Below are positions 1-11,043 of a DNA stretch of 64,000 bases, in pieces. The notes below the pieces were generated by a model. It was not told where the DNA came from and searched no databases. It worked only from the letters and a program-made list of their open reading frames with translations. Source of the DNA: Closterium sp. NIES-65 (Eukaryota; Streptophyta; Zygnematophyceae; Desmidiales; Closteriaceae); NCBI GenBank assembly GCA_948144175.1, contig CANXME010000395.1, positions 39,169-103,168 of the forward strand. The letters are read 5' to 3'. Each line of letters begins with the position of its first letter. Positions within the stretch are counted from its first letter, which is position 1. The position numbers and the translations under genes are program-made.

Positions 1-345
1 CCAGTGTGGGGGGCATTCTTCTCACCGCACCGCTCGCAGGAGAGGAGAGGCAGCAGCGCCGCCATCCAGTGTGGGGGGCATTCTTCTCACCGCACCGCTC
101 GCAGGAGAGGAGAGGCAGCAGCGCCGCCATCCAGTGTGGGGGGCATTCTTCTCACCGCACCGCTCGCAGGAGAGGCAGCAGCGCCGCCGCCTGGGGGGGG
201 CATTTTTCTCCTCACTCACTCTCATGTACCCTTTGTTCCCTCTCCCGCCCTCCCACCTGCTGCCAGTCCCACCAGCAGCGCCACCCTGTGTGGGGGGCAT
301 TCTTCTCGCAGCACCGCTCGCAGGAGAGGCAGCAGCGGCGCCGCC
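1..345 (+). repeat. 65-bp tandem repeat spanning a PI4K acceptor site (3 copies plus the functional one)
   Basis: Three near-identical 65-bp units begin at 1, 66 and 131; a fourth, diverged unit (about 281-345) contains the acceptor at 310-311 that is used. Each unit includes the intron end and the first codons of the exon (encoding HRSQER). Only the last copy has the clean TCTCGCAG acceptor; the others read TCTCACCG at that point, so they look like dead copies of the exon start. Confidence 0.85.
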
Positions 346-3300
346 TGCTGGCCCTGCTCACCGCCCACGAGGCCGAGTGCTCCGCTACGTGGGCCTTCCC
401 CCTCAGGTCAGTGCTTCCCTCTCAACCCTCCAAGGCCTCTCCCTTGAGGTCAGTGCGAAATCCCAGACAGTTGATTCTTGAGATGACTCAAGAGTCTCAC
501 GGGTGAGTTACCGTTTCTTTAGCCTGATCCTATCCTCTCATTTGCTGTCACCTTTGCGCATGCAGCGATGCGCGGCTTAATCTTGCACCCTTCCCACCTT
601 CACTTCCCTCCCCTCCTCTGCCTTTCGCTTTCCCCTCCTTACACCAGTTTTGCACCAGATGCGTCACGCACGGCAGCAGCAGCGGCAGCCACGGATATCC
701 AGCGCAGCAGGGCGCGAGTCACCGCGTCGCTCTCGCCCAATGACGTGCCGCCACTTGTGCGCGCCGCATGGGCTGTCGACCCGCGAGTGGCCGTGTGCTT
801 AGTGCAGCGCTTCCCTTCTGTCAAGGGCATTCAGGACGACGTGGGGACACTCATCCGGGTGAGTGGAGGCTTGAGCGTGCAGGCTGGTTCTTCAAAGGCA
901 GCATTTCTGGACTGGTGCAGTGCAGAGAGCTCACTTCCCATCTGTGAATGTGAAGCAGCAGTGCACCAGGGTTCGCCTCGCCCCTGCTGCGTCTTCAGCA
1001 GCCATTGTATCGACGAAACTTACCCATGCCCTTCCCTGTTGCTCCCCTCCCCTCCCCTCTCCTCCCCTCCCCTCCCCTCCCCTCACACACAACCACCAGT
1101 CCATGCCACTGCTGGTTCGTTCTCTCCCCGAGGCCCTCCGGTGGGTGGTGACGCCAGCAGCAGTGGTGCAGCAGGACTCGCCCCTCCTCCGTCTACCTCT
1201 CCCCTACTGGGCGCCATGCTCCGTGGCAGCCGTGCTCAACCTGCTGCTGCCCGCCTTCAAGGGCCATCCACGTGTCATGGCGTATGCATTCAGGGTGCTG
1301 GAGGCGTATCCCCCGCCCACTGTCACATTCTTCATGCCGCAGCTCGTGCAGGCACTTAGATACGACCACGATGTGAGTGTGGCTGGTCAGAGAGATCACC
1401 ATCTGAGTGGTCGGTCAGAGAGATCATGTTCTGAGGCTTAGATATGGTTCTGATGTGCCTCTGATAGATAGACCTGACAAGCTGTCTGGTTTGTGGTTTC
1501 TTCTCCTGTCTGCCTGCGCCATCCTCTGTCTCCCACTTTCCCTTCTCAGCGCTGCACTTCGCAAATTCATTTGCTGCTTTCAACAAGTCAGAGTCTGGTT
1601 CGCCTCTTTCGTTCCTGCCTTCTCCTTCCCCGCCCCGCAACCCCTCCCCATTCCATCCTTACATTGCCCCCCTTTCCTAACCGGTGTTGCAATGTCATGT
1701 CACTTTTACGATCCTCACATGCCTCTCCCTCCCTTCCCACTCGCCCTTACCCACCCATGGCAGGGGCTGGTGGAGTCATACCTGCTGCGAGCTGCCCTGC
1801 GCAACATCATCTTCGCCTCTTCTGTTCCTGCCCTCTCTTTTCTACCTGTCCTCTCTTGCCAATCCCCGCGTGCCTCTCCCTCCCTTCCCACTCGCCCTTA
1901 CCCACCCATGGCAGGGGCTGGTGGAGTCATACCTGCTGCGAGCTGCCCTGCGCAACATCATCTTCGCGCACATTCTCATCTGGCAACTGCAGGTGCGCTG
2001 CTTGCCTTGGGATGTAGTGTCTAGTTGACCGCGCTCCATTGCCTGATCAGAAAAAGAACTGAAAGTAGCTGAGACAATCAGCCATCAATCACTCTGAGCA
2101 CTTGATTGAAACAATTGATTGGAATTGGCGCACAGATCATCCAACTGAACCTCCCTTTATTCCACTCTCCCTGCCATCCCTTCCTACTCTTCCGCTCACC
2201 ACATCCCCACTCTGCTTGTCCCATTCCAGGGAAACTAGATAGATCCTGAGGGGCATAACCCCTTCTCTTCTCCACCCATCACAAGCCTTTGTATTCCCCA
2301 TCATCCTCCTAACCCCCATTCCTCCCCCAGGGCGAGGAGGCAGATCCCGAGGGGCAGCAACCACAGCTTCTCCTTCTATGGCTTCAAAAATCCTCAAAAC
2401 TCCCCACCCCCTGCAAACCCCATTCCTCCCCCAGGGCGAGGAGGCAGATCCCGAGGGGCAGCAACCACAGATCCTCCTTCTATGGCTTTAAAAATCCTCA
2501 AAACTCCCCACTCCCCGCAACCCCCATTCCTCCCCCAGGGCGAGGAGGCAGATCCCGAGGGGCAGCAACCACCAGCTCTCGAGTCCTCCAACGGTGCAGC
2601 AGCAGAGGGAGGTGCATCTGGAGAAGGCGCAACTGCTGCAGCAGCGACAAACATCCTGTGGACGATAGTCCCGCGGGTGCGGCAGCGCATCATCGACAGC
2701 TTCAATGCCGAGCAGCGGGCTGCTTTCGACCGCGAGTTCTCCTTCTTCGATGCCGTCACCTCCATCTCCGGCACGCTCCGACCCGTGCCCAAGGAGAAAC
2801 GCCGCGCCGCCATCCAGCCGTACGTCCTTGTCTGTCTTGTGGTCGAAACTCACAGGCATCCCCGATTATAATTATACTGTCCCCATCGCTCGACCACATT
2901 TTCCCACTTACCCTCTCACGAGCAACGCATCGCCCTTTCACCCCCAACACCCTTCCTTCCCCCCCCTCCCCCCACCTCCTTCTTTTTCGTCCCCCCACCA
3001 GCGAGCTGGAGAAAATAAAGCTGCCGGGAGACGATTTGTATCCGCCCACAGACCCCAACATGCTCTGAACTCCATCACACAACACCCTTTCACACCCAAA
3101 CACCCTCCAACACCCTCCATTCACTCACTTGCGCACAGGGAGCTGGAGAAAATAAAGCTGCCGGGAGACGACGTGTATCTGCCCACGGACCCCAACATGC
3201 TCGTGCGCAGCATTGTGCTGGACAGCGGCATTCCCCTGCAGTCCGCCAAAAAGGTACGGCTTCACCAAGTTAGTCAAACCTCAACTCTTTTGAGGTTTGA

Positions 3301-5844
3301 GACTTGTCTCTTTTTTTTTTTTTTACCCAGCTGCATTCCTCTGCCTCTTCTTCTTCCAGCAGCGTAATGAAGCCCCTCTCTCTGGTGTGCAAAGGTGTAA
3401 CCGCATAGCATTACAACCAGTATGGAAAATATAGTACATACCTCGTCTTCTTCCACCTTCCTCCCCTCCTCCCCTCCTCCCGTCCTCCTGTCGTCTCCTT
3501 CTCCAACATTTCTTCTTTCACACCCTCTCCACCCTCCCAGGTGCCCATCCTGATATCATTCATGGTGGTGCGCAAGGACGAGGACGGGGTGGTGGACGAG
3601 CACAAGCCCGAGCACGAGACTGACACGTGCTGCAACCTCCCATACGCCCCACCACACCCTCTCCCCCCCTCTCCCCTCCCCCCAGGTGCCCATCCTGATA
3701 TCATTCATGGTGGTGCGCAAGGATGAGGACGGGGTGGTGGACGAGCACAAGCCCGTGAAGCAGGGATGCATCTTCAAGGTGGGTGGGTGCTGTGCTCAGG
3801 CAGCCGTGCTGCAATCTCTTTTCATAACACCTTCTCACTGTGATCATATCTCGTTCTCTGATCCTGTTGTGCCCTGCCAGGTGACTTAAAAGTCACCTCA
3901 TAACACCTTTTCACCGTGATCATATTTCGTTCCCTGATCCTGTTGTGCGCCCAGCCAATTCACTCACTGCTCTGCCAACGTGACCTACTCTTATACTTAC
4001 ATCTACATTCTGTGTTGTGTGGGAAATACGCCAGAATTCGTCACACGCTGACCTTTTCCTGGCGCTATGCCCTCTGTCTCCCCCTCATGATGCTGTGCTG
4101 CCCTCGCAGGTGGGAGATGACTGCAGACAGGACGTGCTGGCTCTACAGGTCAGTCCCACTCCACCCTTGCCACCTCACAGTCAGACCCACGTGGGAACTG
4201 CAGGTCGAAACTGCAGGTGGGAACTGCAGGTCGAAACTGCAGGTGGGAACTGCAGGTGGGAACTGCAGGTGGGAACTGCAGGTCGGAACTGCAGGGTCCA
4301 GGTGGTCCCTTACACGTTGTGAGACGTCTCAGTCAACTCCTGCACTGCAGTCAGTGAGCTCCAGTCAGTGAGCTCCAGTCAGGGAGCTTCAGTCAGGGTT
4401 AGGGACTGCCACTGCCACTGCCTCAGGTGATCGCCCTCCTGAGAGAATCAACAAAGCAGTGGGCCTGGACCTGTACCTGTTCCCTTATGGCGTGCTCCCC
4501 TCGGGGTATGAGCGCGGCATCATCCAGGTGGTGCCCAACACGTTGTGAGAAGCGTCTTGGTCGTCTCATTGCTTGTACTCCTTCCCCTGCCTCAGGTGAT
4601 CGCCCTGCTGCGAGACATCAACAAAGCAGTGGGCCTGGATCTGTACCTCTTCCCGTACGGCGTGCTCCCCACGGGGTACGAGCGTGGCATCATTCAAGTG
4701 GTGCCCAACACGCGCAGTCGCAACCAGATGGGAGACGTCACAGACGGCGGGCTCTTTGACATCTTCCAGAACGAGTTTGGCGCCATCGGGTCCGCCGGGT
4801 TCGAGCGCGCGCGGCATAACTTTATTGTCAGCAGTGCGGCGTATGCGGTGGCGAGTTTGCTGCTGCAGCCCAAGGACCGGCACAATGGGAACCTGCTTGT
4901 GGATAAGTAAGATCATATTTAGTAAGCATCTATGTAGGCCCTGTAGCGACGTTTTCTGTAGCGGCCTACGTTGTACTGAGTATCTCTCACCATGGACCTT
5001 GTTGTCTCTCACGCTCGACACATGCCCTCATATAAATCCTCTCCCATATCCCTCTCCCGGAACTTCATGCAGCGATGGCCGTCTAGTGCACATAGACTTT
5101 GGGTTCATCCTGGAGACGTCGCCTGCTGGCAACCTGCGATTCGAGAGTGCGCAGTTCAAGCTGAGCCACGAGATGACGCAGATCCTCGACCCTTCAGGCG
5201 ACCTCAAGAGCGAGCCCTGGCACCGCTTCGTTGGGTGAGACATGAGACAGGCTGCATGCTGTTCTTTGTCTGCTTGACATGGGCTTGCACAATTTTCCAT
5301 GTCTGATGACTTATGGGTTGACTCAAGAGTGACCTCAAGGGCGAGCCCTGGCACGGCTTCGTGGGGTGAGCTGAGACGAGCTCATGTGCTGCTCTCATTC
5401 CCCCGTCTCCATATTCTCCCTGCTATTGTTTCTTGTTGACTTTTGTTTGCGTGCTTCTTCGTTTCCACTTGGCATGGGCTCACATGGTTTCCCTTTTCTG
5501 ATTGGCATGCGATTAAATGCTGTGTCTTTCCTACGTGACGTCCTTCATTCTCAACTCATCCCTTTTCTCCATCGACCCAATGCAGTCTGTGTGTGAAGGG
5601 CTATCTGGCGGCACGGCGGCATCAGGACGCCATATTGAACACGGTGCAGCTGATGCTGGATAGTGGCCTGCCCTGCTTCTCACGCGGCGATGCTGTTGGC
5701 AACTTGAGGAAACGGTTTCACCCAGAGATGGGCGAGAGGGAGGCGGCCAGCTTCATGATTGCCACTTGCGTGGATGCGTACAACAAATGGACGACCGCTG
5801 GATATGATTTGATCCAGTACATGCAGCAAGGCATTCAGAAGTAA
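312..5844 (+). CDS. PI4KA1: Phosphatidylinositol 4-kinase alpha, C-terminal part (5' end outside window)
   Basis: Type III alpha PI 4-kinase, which phosphorylates phosphatidylinositol on the D4 hydroxyl to make PI4P; in plants it acts mostly at the plasma membrane. Exons that keep one frame: 312-406, 648-858, 1100-1372, 1915-1992, 2539-2819, 3139-3253, 3686-3778, 4110-4148, 4596-4906, 5073-5234, 5586-5844, giving 638 residues plus stop. The helical PIK region (GHPRVMAY, MPQLVQALRYD) precedes the kinase domain, with GCIFK/VGDDCRQD around the ATP-binding lysine, catalytic loop DRHNGN, activation segment HIDFGFIL and the conserved end YDLIQYMQQGIQK. The family protein is about 2,000 residues, so roughly two thirds lie left of base 1. 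All introns are GT-AG. Many introns carry extra partial copies of the adjacent exon, several with frame errors; these are listed as repeats. Identity is very secure; exact exon edges are by eye. Confidence 0.95.
1722..1816 (+). repeat. Partial duplicate of the PI4K exon at 1915-1992
   Basis: Bases 1722-1816 repeat about 1876-1966 almost perfectly, including the acceptor and the codons for GLVESYLLRAALRNIIFA. The copy lacks the 3' part of the exon and its donor, so it is a truncated exon copy inside the upstream intron. Confidence 0.9.
2317..2512 (+). repeat. About 100-bp direct repeats of the acceptor side of the PI4K exon at 2539
   Basis: Two units (about 2317-2408 and 2418-2512) repeat the sequence before and just after the acceptor at 2538, including codons for GEEADPEGQQP. 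Each retains an AG acceptor, so the intron holds three candidate acceptors in a row; only the last leads into a full open exon. Confidence 0.88.
2998..3066 (+). repeat. Partial duplicate of the PI4K exon at 3139-3253
   Basis: This copy encodes ELEKIKLPGDDLYPPTDPNML and then runs into a stop. It has an acceptor-like CCACCAG before it. The functional exon (3139-3253) continues to LQSAKK and a GTACGG donor. Confidence 0.88.
3541..3610 (+). repeat. Partial duplicate of the PI4K exon at 3686-3778
   Basis: Bases 3541-3610 repeat 3686-3755 with very few changes (codons for VPILISFMVVRKDEDG) and have their own CCCAG acceptor, but the exon's 3' end and donor are missing. Confidence 0.9.
4190..4305 (+). 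repeat. 13-bp tandem repeat in a PI4K intron
   Basis: Units resembling GGGAACTGCAGGT and CGAAACTGCAGGT alternate about eight times. Each carries CAG|GT, the junction left by splicing, so the array could have grown from a donor or acceptor sequence. Confidence 0.75.
4411..4545 (+). repeat. Decayed duplicate of the start of the PI4K exon at 4596-4906
   Basis: A copy of the exon start (INKAVGLDLYLFPYGVLP region) with its CCTCAG acceptor sits upstream of the functional exon. It differs by several substitutions and a small length change that breaks the frame near the start, then ends at TTGTGA. Confidence 0.85.
5322..5374 (+). repeat. Duplicate of the donor side of the PI4K exon at 5073-5234
   Basis: The last exon bases and donor (encoding DLKSEPWHRFVG, then GGTGAG) recur here as a diverged copy with its own GGGTGAG donor, inside the following intron. 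Confidence 0.8.
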
Positions 5845-6152
5845 TGCCTGGAAGGCTGAAGTGTTCCATTACGTATTATATTGTATGTTGTGCTACTAAT
5901 GGGTTGTTCTTTTCCAGCTTGGTCAAACCTTCTTTTGTGTATTTGATTATTAATTTGTACTGCTGTTTCAGTTTGTAGATTTATATATGCATTGCACGAT
6001 CAAGTACCTTTGAGCGTATACGATTGACAATTGTTATCTTCGGAGCCCAACGGAGGCGCTTCTAAACAGACTTATCTGAAGGTCTTCCTTCTCTCAATGC
6101 TGGCCGAATCTCCACAAGCACAGCACATGTACATGCTTTGAAATCTAGTCTC
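5845..6152. other. Short spacer between PI4K and the Mpv17-family gene
   Basis: AT-richer than the flanks. It should hold the PI4K 3' UTR and the promoter and 5' UTR of the next gene. No defined motif is claimed. Confidence 0.5.
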
Positions 6153-7976
6153 ATGAAAGCATTTCGTGCCATCTCCCACGCCATGGCTTCTCGCAGCGTC
6201 TCCTCGTCCCTCCAAGGGATGCGGGTTCTGACTGCGAGCTCCTCCGGTTCAACCTATGCAGTCGCAAGCCTGTCGCCAGCCGTACGTGCACGTGTGAATG
6301 CTGTCGCAAGCGTTCGCACGTTCGCGCTTTCGGAGCATTCGCAGAGCCCTCTGGCAGGCATTCGCTCTTCGCTCCGTCGCGCGGGTGGTGCGAGCGACGA
6401 AACATTGCGTTCAGGCAAAGAAATTAAACGATGCGCTGTGAATAATTCAAGCAGCAAACGATCCGTCGATGTCAAAGCACAGGCTGGCGGAGGAAATACA
6501 GGCTCCGGGGGAAGTACAGGCGGAGGGAGAGGAGGCGGGGGCGGAGGGGGGAGCGGCGGAGGGGGTGGGGACGCGAGCAACGGCGGAGTTCCTCCTTCAG
6601 GACTTCAATTGCTGGCCCTAAGGTAAGCGACGATTTCAAGATGCGGTTGGTTAGCAAGCTTCGTGCACGTAGCCGTGACAGTTCTTTATGTGCTGTCTTC
6701 GCCTACCTTTCTCCACCCCGCGCCCCTCCCCACCCCTCCTTCCCTCCCTTCCCACTTTTCCCCCTTCTCTTCTCTCTGGCGTCAGCTACATGGCATCGCT
6801 AGAGTCACGACCGTTTGTGACAAAGGGGATCACAGCCGGCTTGCTGAACGCACTTGCAGACCTTTTCTGTCAGGTATGTTCAAAGGATGCGCTCTTGGTT
6901 GATTGGTGCACTTTCTTTTGATGGATAAGTACACACGTGCTCTTTTTGCAGATTGACTGTAAAAAGAGTTTTCCAATGTCGAAGCTACTCTTACCAGTAC
7001 TCTTTTCCCTGGTTTTTGCGAGCTCACCTCCCTGCTTCTAGGTTGTTGTGGAAAAGGACTCATCCATTGATGTTCGACGGCTGGGAGGCTTCGCTGCCAT
7101 TGGACTATTCATTGTCGGCCCCGCTTTGCATATCTGGTGAGGCTCGCTTGTTTTGAATTTGCCTGCTCTGAGTAGTACATTGCAGCCTTTTGTTTACTTG
7201 TCCACGGAAGAAGAGTTGATCTGTGATGTGCTTTGTGTGTGTTAACAGGTATGGCCTGCTTGGAAAGTTTATTGAAATTGAGGGTTTCAAAGGAGTTCTT
7301 GCTCGATTGCTCATTGACCAAGTAAGGGTTTTCCTTCTTGTAGCCTGTGCTTGTCAGTTGGATGATTGGCTGTGTTGCTTTCTTCTTTGCAATGCAGATG
7401 TTTGATGGTTCTTTTCTGTAAGTAATTGGTTAATGGCATCATTTCTCTCTGTGCACATCAGGTGATATTTTCCCCGTTATCAATTGCCACATTTGTGGGG
7501 CTGGTATTGCTGCTGGAGGGCAAGCCAGAGCGTATTGTGCCTAAACTAGAGAAGGTGAGATGTCTACAGGGGACAGTTGTGAAGGCTTGGTTGCTGTAAT
7601 GATGGGCATCAATTCACTTGACATTAAATGCTTCTGAGAATGAATGTGGCTTTTGCAGCGTTTGATAGCTCGGCTCTTGCTCCATGCAGGATTTTGTGCC
7701 AACTTGCATCAACATGTGGAAACTCTGGGTGCCGTTCCAGCTATTCAACTTCGCCCTTGTGCCTCCACAATTACAGGTATGTACTAGATCCAGGGCTTTT
7801 TATTTGCACTCTTTGTGGTTCTTCATCTTACCGCATGTGACTATTCTTTTCTTGTTGGGCAGGTTGGTGCTGTGAATCTAGTGGGCCTAGTCTGGACCGT
7901 CTACATGTCCTTCGCAAGCCACAATGACATTAGTGATGCTAAATCCCATGAGAAAAAGGAAGCTGCATCTGCATAG
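6153..7976 (+). CDS. Mpv17/PMP22-family membrane protein, probably organelle-targeted
   Basis: Mpv17/PMP22 proteins are four-helix inner-membrane proteins of peroxisomes, mitochondria or plastids, thought to form channels or affect solute balance. Exons: 6153-6622, 6786-6873, 7042-7136, 7249-7321, 7462-7554, 7690-7776, 7863-7976 (339 residues, phases consistent). ATG 6153 opens a basic, Ser/Ala-rich N-terminus that looks like a transit peptide; another ATG is at 6183. A Gly-rich linker (about residues 110-145) precedes the core. Family marks: YMASLESRPFVTKGITAG, GPALHIWYGLL, then NMWKLWVPFQLFNFALVPPQ and LVWTVYMSFASH, matching the conserved W..WP..Q..NF..VP and W..YLS pattern. Compared with animal Mpv17 (about 176 residues) the extra length is all N-terminal. 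Plastid versus mitochondrial location cannot be told from sequence. Confidence 0.93.
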
Positions 7977-9182
7977 GGTGTAGAATTTTGTGGCCTGAGT
8001 TGCCACTGTGAGTTGCTTTTTATGGCGTATAGAAGTGTTGTAAACCCCAGCGAGTTGCTTTTGGGTCTCAATGTCTCTTGATTGGTTGCCGCTGTGCAAA
8101 TTTGTTCATCTGGTGAAGCTGAAACCAGAGGGCGCGCGATTAGAGGGACAGTCCACCCCGACGCCTTACCCGATCGCGAATCCAACGGCCAAGATATTCG
8201 CAGCCAGTCGTCGAGTATCTCAGCGGTTCTGTCCCCCAATCTTACGGCCAAGCGTTCTCGCCTCTGCGAACAATCCCCCAGCCCAGCCCTACCAACTACA
8301 CCCTGTTTCGCGCTAGCAGAGCATCTGGTTGCAGAACATACACTGGTTGTAGAACGTCACCACGTTTGAAATGGTCTTATCACCGACGGTACAAGCACAT
8401 TCACAAGAAAGCGGTTAGCTAGGATGCTGCATGGTAAAGAACATTAACCAAGCGTTTCAAAGCGGTTGAAAAGGGTATACAGCGATAAAGAAAAATTTTG
8501 CCCCCAGTACCACTCCGTCAGCTGGTGCGGCTTTGCCCGCAGGTTTCAGCCATACGGTTTATGGCACCTGACCGCACTGTAGCAGCGAATCGCGCAAGGT
8601 GAGAGGGTCGAGAAACAGGGTGTATCTTGTTCACACACGGAACATCCCTCTGCTCCGCCCCTCGCCATTGTAGCGCAGGAGGACTTAGACAATCACCAAA
8701 CTCCGCCCACCAATTTTCCTTCCCTTCCACCTTACCCTTTCCACCTCACCCCACCCTACCCCATCCCACTCTACTCTTTCCCACCTCCCTGTTTCTTTTA
8801 GCAGGCGAAACACCTTCCACTCCACCTCTTGACGCGCTTTCCCCCTCACGGCTTTGTCCAGCTGAAGTTACCTCGGAACTAATCCCAGCGGCCATTGTTA
8901 GCGTTGATTTCTGTGACAGGTTAGTTCACGGCATTGCGTTGACCTTAGCTCTGCCTAGCACCGCATTGTGCCAACGTTGAAATTTACGTTGTTTGCCAAT
9001 TTCGGGTCTCTGCTCTAACAACGAATGTAACGGTTTTGGGCATTTTCCTGTCAGCCATTGTCAAGGCAGAGTCACCGTCGAGCTGCACCTGCACAGGACT
9101 TGTCGAATACAAATAACTACTACTACTAAAAGCTTAAACCAGAAAACCGTAGTAGTTACAGACTCTTTAACTCCGCGCGGCA
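7977..9182. other. Intergenic region upstream of the PP2A B'' gene
   Basis: About 1.2 kb with no convincing coding exon on either strand; short open frames are not conserved-looking. It should include the 3' UTR of the Mpv17-family gene and the promoter of the PP2A gene. A C/T-rich stretch lies near 8700-8800. Confidence 0.5.
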
Positions 9183-10957
9183 ATGGCGGGGGGTGGTCTG
9201 CGTGTGGACGTATCAAGAGACGAAGGCGACGAGCATGCGGAGGGAACGGCGCAGCCCAAGGCGAGATTCTCCGGCGGGTCGCCGTCGGGCGAGTCGTCGC
9301 TGGTGCAGCAGCGCTTCCCGTCGTCCAAGATGAAGGTCGACGAGCTCTTCATTCAATGGCTCTCGCTGCCCGAATCGCAGAAGCTGGTGGGTTCGCCTCG
9401 CGAAAGTTGGCTCCGTTAGGGTTGGCTTTTGCAAGGGGTGGCCTCTCAAGAGTTGGCTCCGTTAAAGTTGATTCCGCTAGGGTTAGCTTCGCAAAAAGTT
9501 GACCTCGCGGGGGTTCTCTATGGCTAGGGTTAGCTGTGTCGGAATGACCGCAAGCTGCCTCTGTTGCAAGGTTAGGGTTTGCTTACGCATGCAAGGCAAG
9601 TGCTTGCTCGGAAATTGCTGGGACGACGATCTGTTAGAATGGGAAGGGAGATGTGAGTATCCGACATACGCATTCGTGGCTGAAGATATTTCCACCAGTG
9701 GGACTGGGGAAAAATACTATGGATGAAGTACCAATGGACCTCCGTTCCCGTTCGTGCATTTCTAAATTCGTCCCTACGCGCTCTTCACTTATTTCTCATT
9801 GACGACTAGTTTTCGCTTGAGATCCCAGCGTTCGAAAGCCAATGCTGACTGCTTCCCTCTCAAACCCCGCCATCTCACCTGCCACGTGTCATGGTCCAGG
9901 TGATGTCGTTATTGGAAGACGCCAAAGCAGGCCGTCCGCTAATAGCCCCCGGGGGGCCCAACTCTCACAGCGCAAGCGGAAGCCTCTCCCCGCTCTCCCC
10001 CACAAGCGCCTCCTCGCTCTTCGGCGCAACCCCCCCGCTCTCCCCGCGGAGCGACAAGCCGATGTCGCCCAAGTCGCCGCTGCGTCGCCAGGCGTCGGGA
10101 CTGAGCCACGCGGGATCGCCCGTGAAGCCGCACGCGAACCGAAGCTTCGAGGCGATTCCGCAGTTCTACTTTCCGAACGGCCCGCCGGCGACGGAGGACG
10201 TGGCGAAGCAGTGCATGGTGAAGATCCACCAGTTCTTCCACGAACACCCCGAGGGGCTCAACGCCGAAGGTGAGTGCGCGGGAGGGTGCGCGGGAGGATG
10301 CGCGGGAGGTTAGACAAAAAGTAGAACGTCTATTCTCGAGAGACGGAGGACGTGGCGAAGCAGTGCATGGTGAGGATCCACCAGTTCTTCCACGAACACC
10401 CCGAGGGACTCAACGTCGAAGGTGCGTACGGGGGGGGGAGGCTGTGGGGGAGGGTATGGGGGAAGGTAGGCGGGAGGTTGGGCGGGCGGGTGCGTGGGAG
10501 GGTGTGCGGGAGGTTATGCGGAGAACACGCCCAGGGATTATATGCGGAATGCATCTGAGCAGATGCGGACGCGCGATTTGTATGAGCCTTAGGTAGTCAC
10601 ATAACATCATCCCACACCCCCGTACCTCGTTCCTTTCACCTTCCTTCACTCTCACCCTCTCTCTCCTTCCCTCGTCTTGCAGCGTTCATGGCGGTGACAC
10701 AGGAGGTGTGCAACGTGCCGTCCTACCCAAACACCCCAGTGGCGTCAGGCCCCAACCCGCTCTCTCTCCATCTCCCCTCCCACTCTCCGCACGTCTCTCC
10801 CCCCCCGCCGCGCAGCATTCATGGCGGTGACACAGGAGGTGTGCAACCTGCCGTCCTACTTCAACTCGGTCATCTTCCAACGCATCGACTCCGAATCCAC
10901 CGGCCTCATCACCAAGTGAGTTCTCATCTCGCTTAATTCCCTTCTCTTCCCTCTTAT

Positions 10958-11043
<86 letters not shown>

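Noticed and set aside
6138..6152. Mpv17-family start at 6138
   Set aside because: The codon there is TTG; the first ATG in frame is 6153.
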